From the NCBI GenBank assembly GCA_900556675.1, contig USQE01000046.1:1-7586 (forward strand): a stretch of DNA of 7,586 nt, written 5' to 3'. This document shows positions 6,056 through 7,586 of this stretch, piece after piece (position 1 is the stretch's first letter; the number at the start of each line of letters is the position of its first letter). The translations under genes were made by a program, and so were the position numbers. The notes under the pieces were generated by a model, which saw only the letters and a list, made by a program, of their open reading frames with translations, made no database searches and was not told where the DNA came from. Source of the stretch: an uncultured Collinsella sp. GTDB lineage: Bacteria > Actinomycetota > Coriobacteriia > Coriobacteriales > Coriobacteriaceae.

Positions 6056-6607
6056 GCTAAGTCTGATGACACCCGCATAAACGACGAGATCACTGCATCT
6101 TCGTGCCGTTTGATTGGCGTCGATGGCTCTCAGCTCGGCCTGTTCGCCATCCGCGATGCCCAGCGCGTCGCTGACGATCAGGGTCTCGACCTGGTCGAGA
6201 TCGCTCCCAACGCGGAGCCGCCGGTCTGCAAGGTCATGGACTACGGTAAGTTCAAGTACCAGCAGGCCATGAAGGCCAAGGCCGCTCGTAAGAACCAGTC
6301 CAAGGTCGAGGTCAAGGAAATGAAGTTCCGACCCAAGATCGACGTTGGCGATTACGAGACCAAGAAGGGCCACGTTCTGCGTTTCCTCAAGAAGGGCGCA
6401 CGCGTTAAGATCACCATCATGTTCCGCGGCCGTGAGATGGCTCACCCGGAGCAGGGTCTTAACGTTCTCGAGCGTCTCGCCGAGGATCTCAAGCCTTACG
6501 CTACGGTCGAGTCCAAGCCTAAGATGGAAGGCCGTAACATGCTTATGCTGCTCGCCCCGATTAAGGGCGCCTTCGATGAGGATAAAGCGGCAAGCGATAC
6601 CAAGTAA
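6053..6607 (+). CDS. infC: Translation initiation factor IF-3
   Basis: IF3 binds the 30S subunit, keeps it apart from 50S and checks the start codon and initiator tRNA. From the ATA start the protein has 184 residues, close to the family norm. The N-terminal domain (about 9-78) contains RINDEI, the LDLVEIAPNAEPPVCK stretch (46-60) and MDYGKFKYQ (62-70). A basic linker follows (KAKAARKNQSK, 74-84). The C-terminal domain (about 85-170) contains KEMKFRP (88-94), the FLKKGARVKITIMFRGREMAH segment (111-131) and the MLMLLAP strand (163-169). The acidic tail (FDEDKAASDTK) is poorly conserved in the family. The ATG at 6038 would add five residues (MEVGK) but is not supported by a ribosome binding site. 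It is the first gene of infC-rpmI-rplT, with rpmI beginning 32 bases after its stop. Likely controls are IF3 start-codon autoregulation and leader attenuation. Confidence 0.95.
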   Translation: MAKSDDTRINDEITASSCRLIGVDGSQLGLFAIRDAQRVADDQGLDLVEIAPNAEPPVCKVMDYGKFKYQQAMKAKAARKNQSKVEVKEMKFRPKIDVGDYETKKGHVLRFLKKGARVKITIMFRGREMAHPEQGLNVLERLAEDLKPYATVESKPKMEGRNMLMLLAPIKGAFDEDKAASDTK

Positions 6608-6639
6608 CTAGTGTTCTGTAACCGATTAAGGAGTATTTC

Positions 6640-6831
6640 ATGCCTAAGATGAAGTCCCACAGCGGCACCAAGAAGCGTTTCCGCAAGACTGGTACCGGCA
6701 AGCTTATGCGCGCCAAGGCTTTCAAGAGCCACATCCTGAGCAAGAAGTCCACCAAGCGTAAGCGTGGCTTCCGTCAGGAGACCGAGATCGCCGCTGCCGA
6801 CCGCAAGGTCATCAAGTCGCGTCTCGCCTAA
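6640..6831 (+). CDS. rpmI: 50S ribosomal protein L35 (bL35)
   Basis: A 63-residue, very basic protein of the large ribosomal subunit. It has the classic L35 start ([14 protein letters not shown], 1-14), the central [20 protein letters not shown] region (24-43) and a C-terminal RKVIKSRL (55-62). The length is normal. The start is supported by AAGGAG (6628-6633), six bases before ATG. It sits between infC and rplT, the standard order, with a 46-base T-rich gap before rplT. Confidence 0.97.
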   Translation: MPKMKSHSGTKKRFRKTGTGKLMRAKAFKSHILSKKSTKRKRGFRQETEIAAADRKVIKSRLA

Positions 6832-6877
6832 GTTCGCGTTCCCGTTTTTCGTTTTACCGTCTAGGAGTTGATAGAAC

Positions 6878-7237
6878 ATGGCACGTATTAAGCGCGCTGT
6901 TGCCGCCAAGAAGAAGCGCCGTACCGTTATGCACCGTGCGAAGGGTTACTACGGTGCCGCTTCGCGTACTTACAAGCATGCTAAAGAGCAGGTCCAGCAC
7001 TCCCTGCAGTATCAGTATCGTGATCGCCGCAACAAGAAGCGCGAGATCCGCTCTCTCTGGATCACCCGCATCAACGCTGCCGCTCGCCTGAACGACATCT
7101 CTTACTCTCAGTTCATGCACGGCCTGAAGGTTGCCGGCATCGAGCTCGACCGCAAGGTCCTGGCTCAGATGGCCTACGAGGACATCGAGTCCTTCAACGA
7201 GCTGGCTGCCATTGCCAAGAAGGCTCTCGAGGCCTAA
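6878..7237 (+). CDS. rplT: 50S ribosomal protein L20 (bL20)
   Basis: A 119-residue basic protein that binds 23S rRNA early in 50S assembly. The family signature is clear: MARIKRAVAAKKKRR (1-15) leads a long basic N-terminal helix, followed by AKGYYGAASRTYKHAKEQV (21-39), then RDRRNKKREIRSLWITRINAA (48-68). The globular C-terminal domain has FMHGLKVAGIELDRKVLAQMA (83-103). In several bacteria L20 represses this operon through its C-terminal domain, which fits the structured infC leader here. TAGGAG at 6862-6867 is the ribosome binding site, ten bases before ATG. It is the last gene of the operon, with a strong terminator 21 bases after its stop. Confidence 0.97.
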   Translation: MARIKRAVAAKKKRRTVMHRAKGYYGAASRTYKHAKEQVQHSLQYQYRDRRNKKREIRSLWITRINAAARLNDISYSQFMHGLKVAGIELDRKVLAQMAYEDIESFNELAAIAKKALEA

Positions 7238-7258
7238 TAGATTCTGTTGAATCGCTAG

Positions 7259-7295
7259 GGGAGTGTCGCACTGTGCGCGGCGCTCCCTCTTTTTT
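7259..7295 (+). terminator. Intrinsic terminator of the infC-rpmI-rplT operon
   Basis: An 11-pair stem (7259-7269 with 7277-7287, two G-U pairs, core GGGAG/CTCCC) with loop ACTGTGC is followed by TCTTTTTT (7288-7295). It is a textbook intrinsic terminator. Confidence 0.92.
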
Positions 7296-7404
7296 ATCGA
7301 AAGCGCTGGTTTATATAGCAAAAGCGCGGGTAGATAGACACTTACAGGTGACCGATCTTTATATATCTCTTAACCGAAGGGTCATCATCTGATACGTGCG
7401 GTCT

Positions 7405-7413
7405 TGCTACACT
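7405..7413 (+). promoter_or_regulatory. Possible extended -10 promoter in the right-hand spacer
   Basis: TGCTACACT gives TG plus TACACT (7408-7413). No clear -35 is found at the right distance. A perfect 7-bp inverted repeat (CTTTCTA 7417-7423, TAGAAAG 7433-7439) begins near the expected start site. It could drive the putative rRNA leader downstream. The support is weak. Confidence 0.3.
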
Positions 7414-7519
7414 CGACTTTCTACTTCCAATATAGAAAGCCATAGATTGTGTAGGACTTGTGAAGAGTGGAATTGACGTCCCACATCGCTTCGCGGTCTG
7501 GCAATATATCTCCTTGCCG

Positions 7520-7586
7520 CGCGGCCCGGTCGAACCGGATCAGCCGCGGGGCGTGCACCTTGAGAACCGGATACTGCGAGGATGGA
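7520..7586 (+). promoter_or_regulatory. Possible rRNA operon leader with boxA-like element, running off the window
   Basis: A compound hairpin (7520-7548) pairs CGCGGC (7520-7525) with GCCGCG (7543-7548) and CCGGT (7526-7530) with ACCGG (7534-7538). It is followed by TGCACCTTGAGAACC (7554-7568). This resembles the TGTTCTTTGAAAAC boxA-type sequences found in leaders and spacers of Gram-positive and actinobacterial rRNA operons. The 16S gene itself is not in the window, so the call is inference. Bases 7296-7519 hold no gene I can support: the stretch is AT-rich with several dyads and stops in all frames. Confidence 0.45.

Noticed and set aside
7473..7510. TTGACG with TATATC as an rRNA promoter
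   Set aside because: The spacing is 26 bases, too long for a normal sigma-70-type promoter. No better -10 lies 16-18 bases downstream of TTGACG.
1..7586. Search for CRISPR arrays, insertion sequences, phage, toxin-antitoxin or defence genes
   Set aside because: No regularly spaced repeats, transposase, integrase or paired small genes were seen. The content is core housekeeping genes with regulatory structures.

Overview
The window looks like a chromosomal segment of a moderately high-GC actinobacterium. Codon use (GAG, AAG, CTC, GTC in the highly expressed genes), the protein sequences and the gene set fit the Coriobacteriia, perhaps a Collinsella-like gut organism. That assignment is from memory of the family and no search was run. 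All genes are on the + strand.

Left part (1-2910): a bifunctional (p)ppGpp synthetase/hydrolase of the Rel/SpoT type, cut off at its 5' end by the window edge. It is followed after 86 bases, which contain a 10-bp hairpin, by a metallo-beta-lactamase-fold hydrolase of the glyoxalase II-like group.

Middle part (2911-5659): a 195-base spacer with several inverted repeats and a candidate promoter leads to a class II fructose-bisphosphate aldolase with highly biased codons. A strikingly long nested hairpin of about 92 bases follows it. Then, from its own likely promoter, comes a cytosolic transglutaminase-fold protein with a large uncharacterised N-terminal region.

Right part (5660-7295): a tRNA-Leu(CAA) with its own promoter and terminator, then the conserved translation operon infC-rpmI-rplT (IF3, L35, L20). 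The infC leader has an extended -10 promoter, several small hairpins and a terminator-like stem with a T run directly before the infC ribosome binding site. IF3 most likely starts at a non-canonical ATA codon, a classic device for IF3 autoregulation. A strong terminator follows rplT.

Far right (7296-7586): no protein gene is visible. A GC-rich compound hairpin and a boxA-like element suggest the leader of a ribosomal RNA operon whose 16S gene would lie beyond the window.

The genes are mostly core housekeeping: stringent response, glycolysis and translation. I do not see a new defence or mobile system. The most interesting material is regulatory: the ATA start, the infC leader attenuator with a possible 18-residue leader peptide, and the nested hairpin after the aldolase gene.
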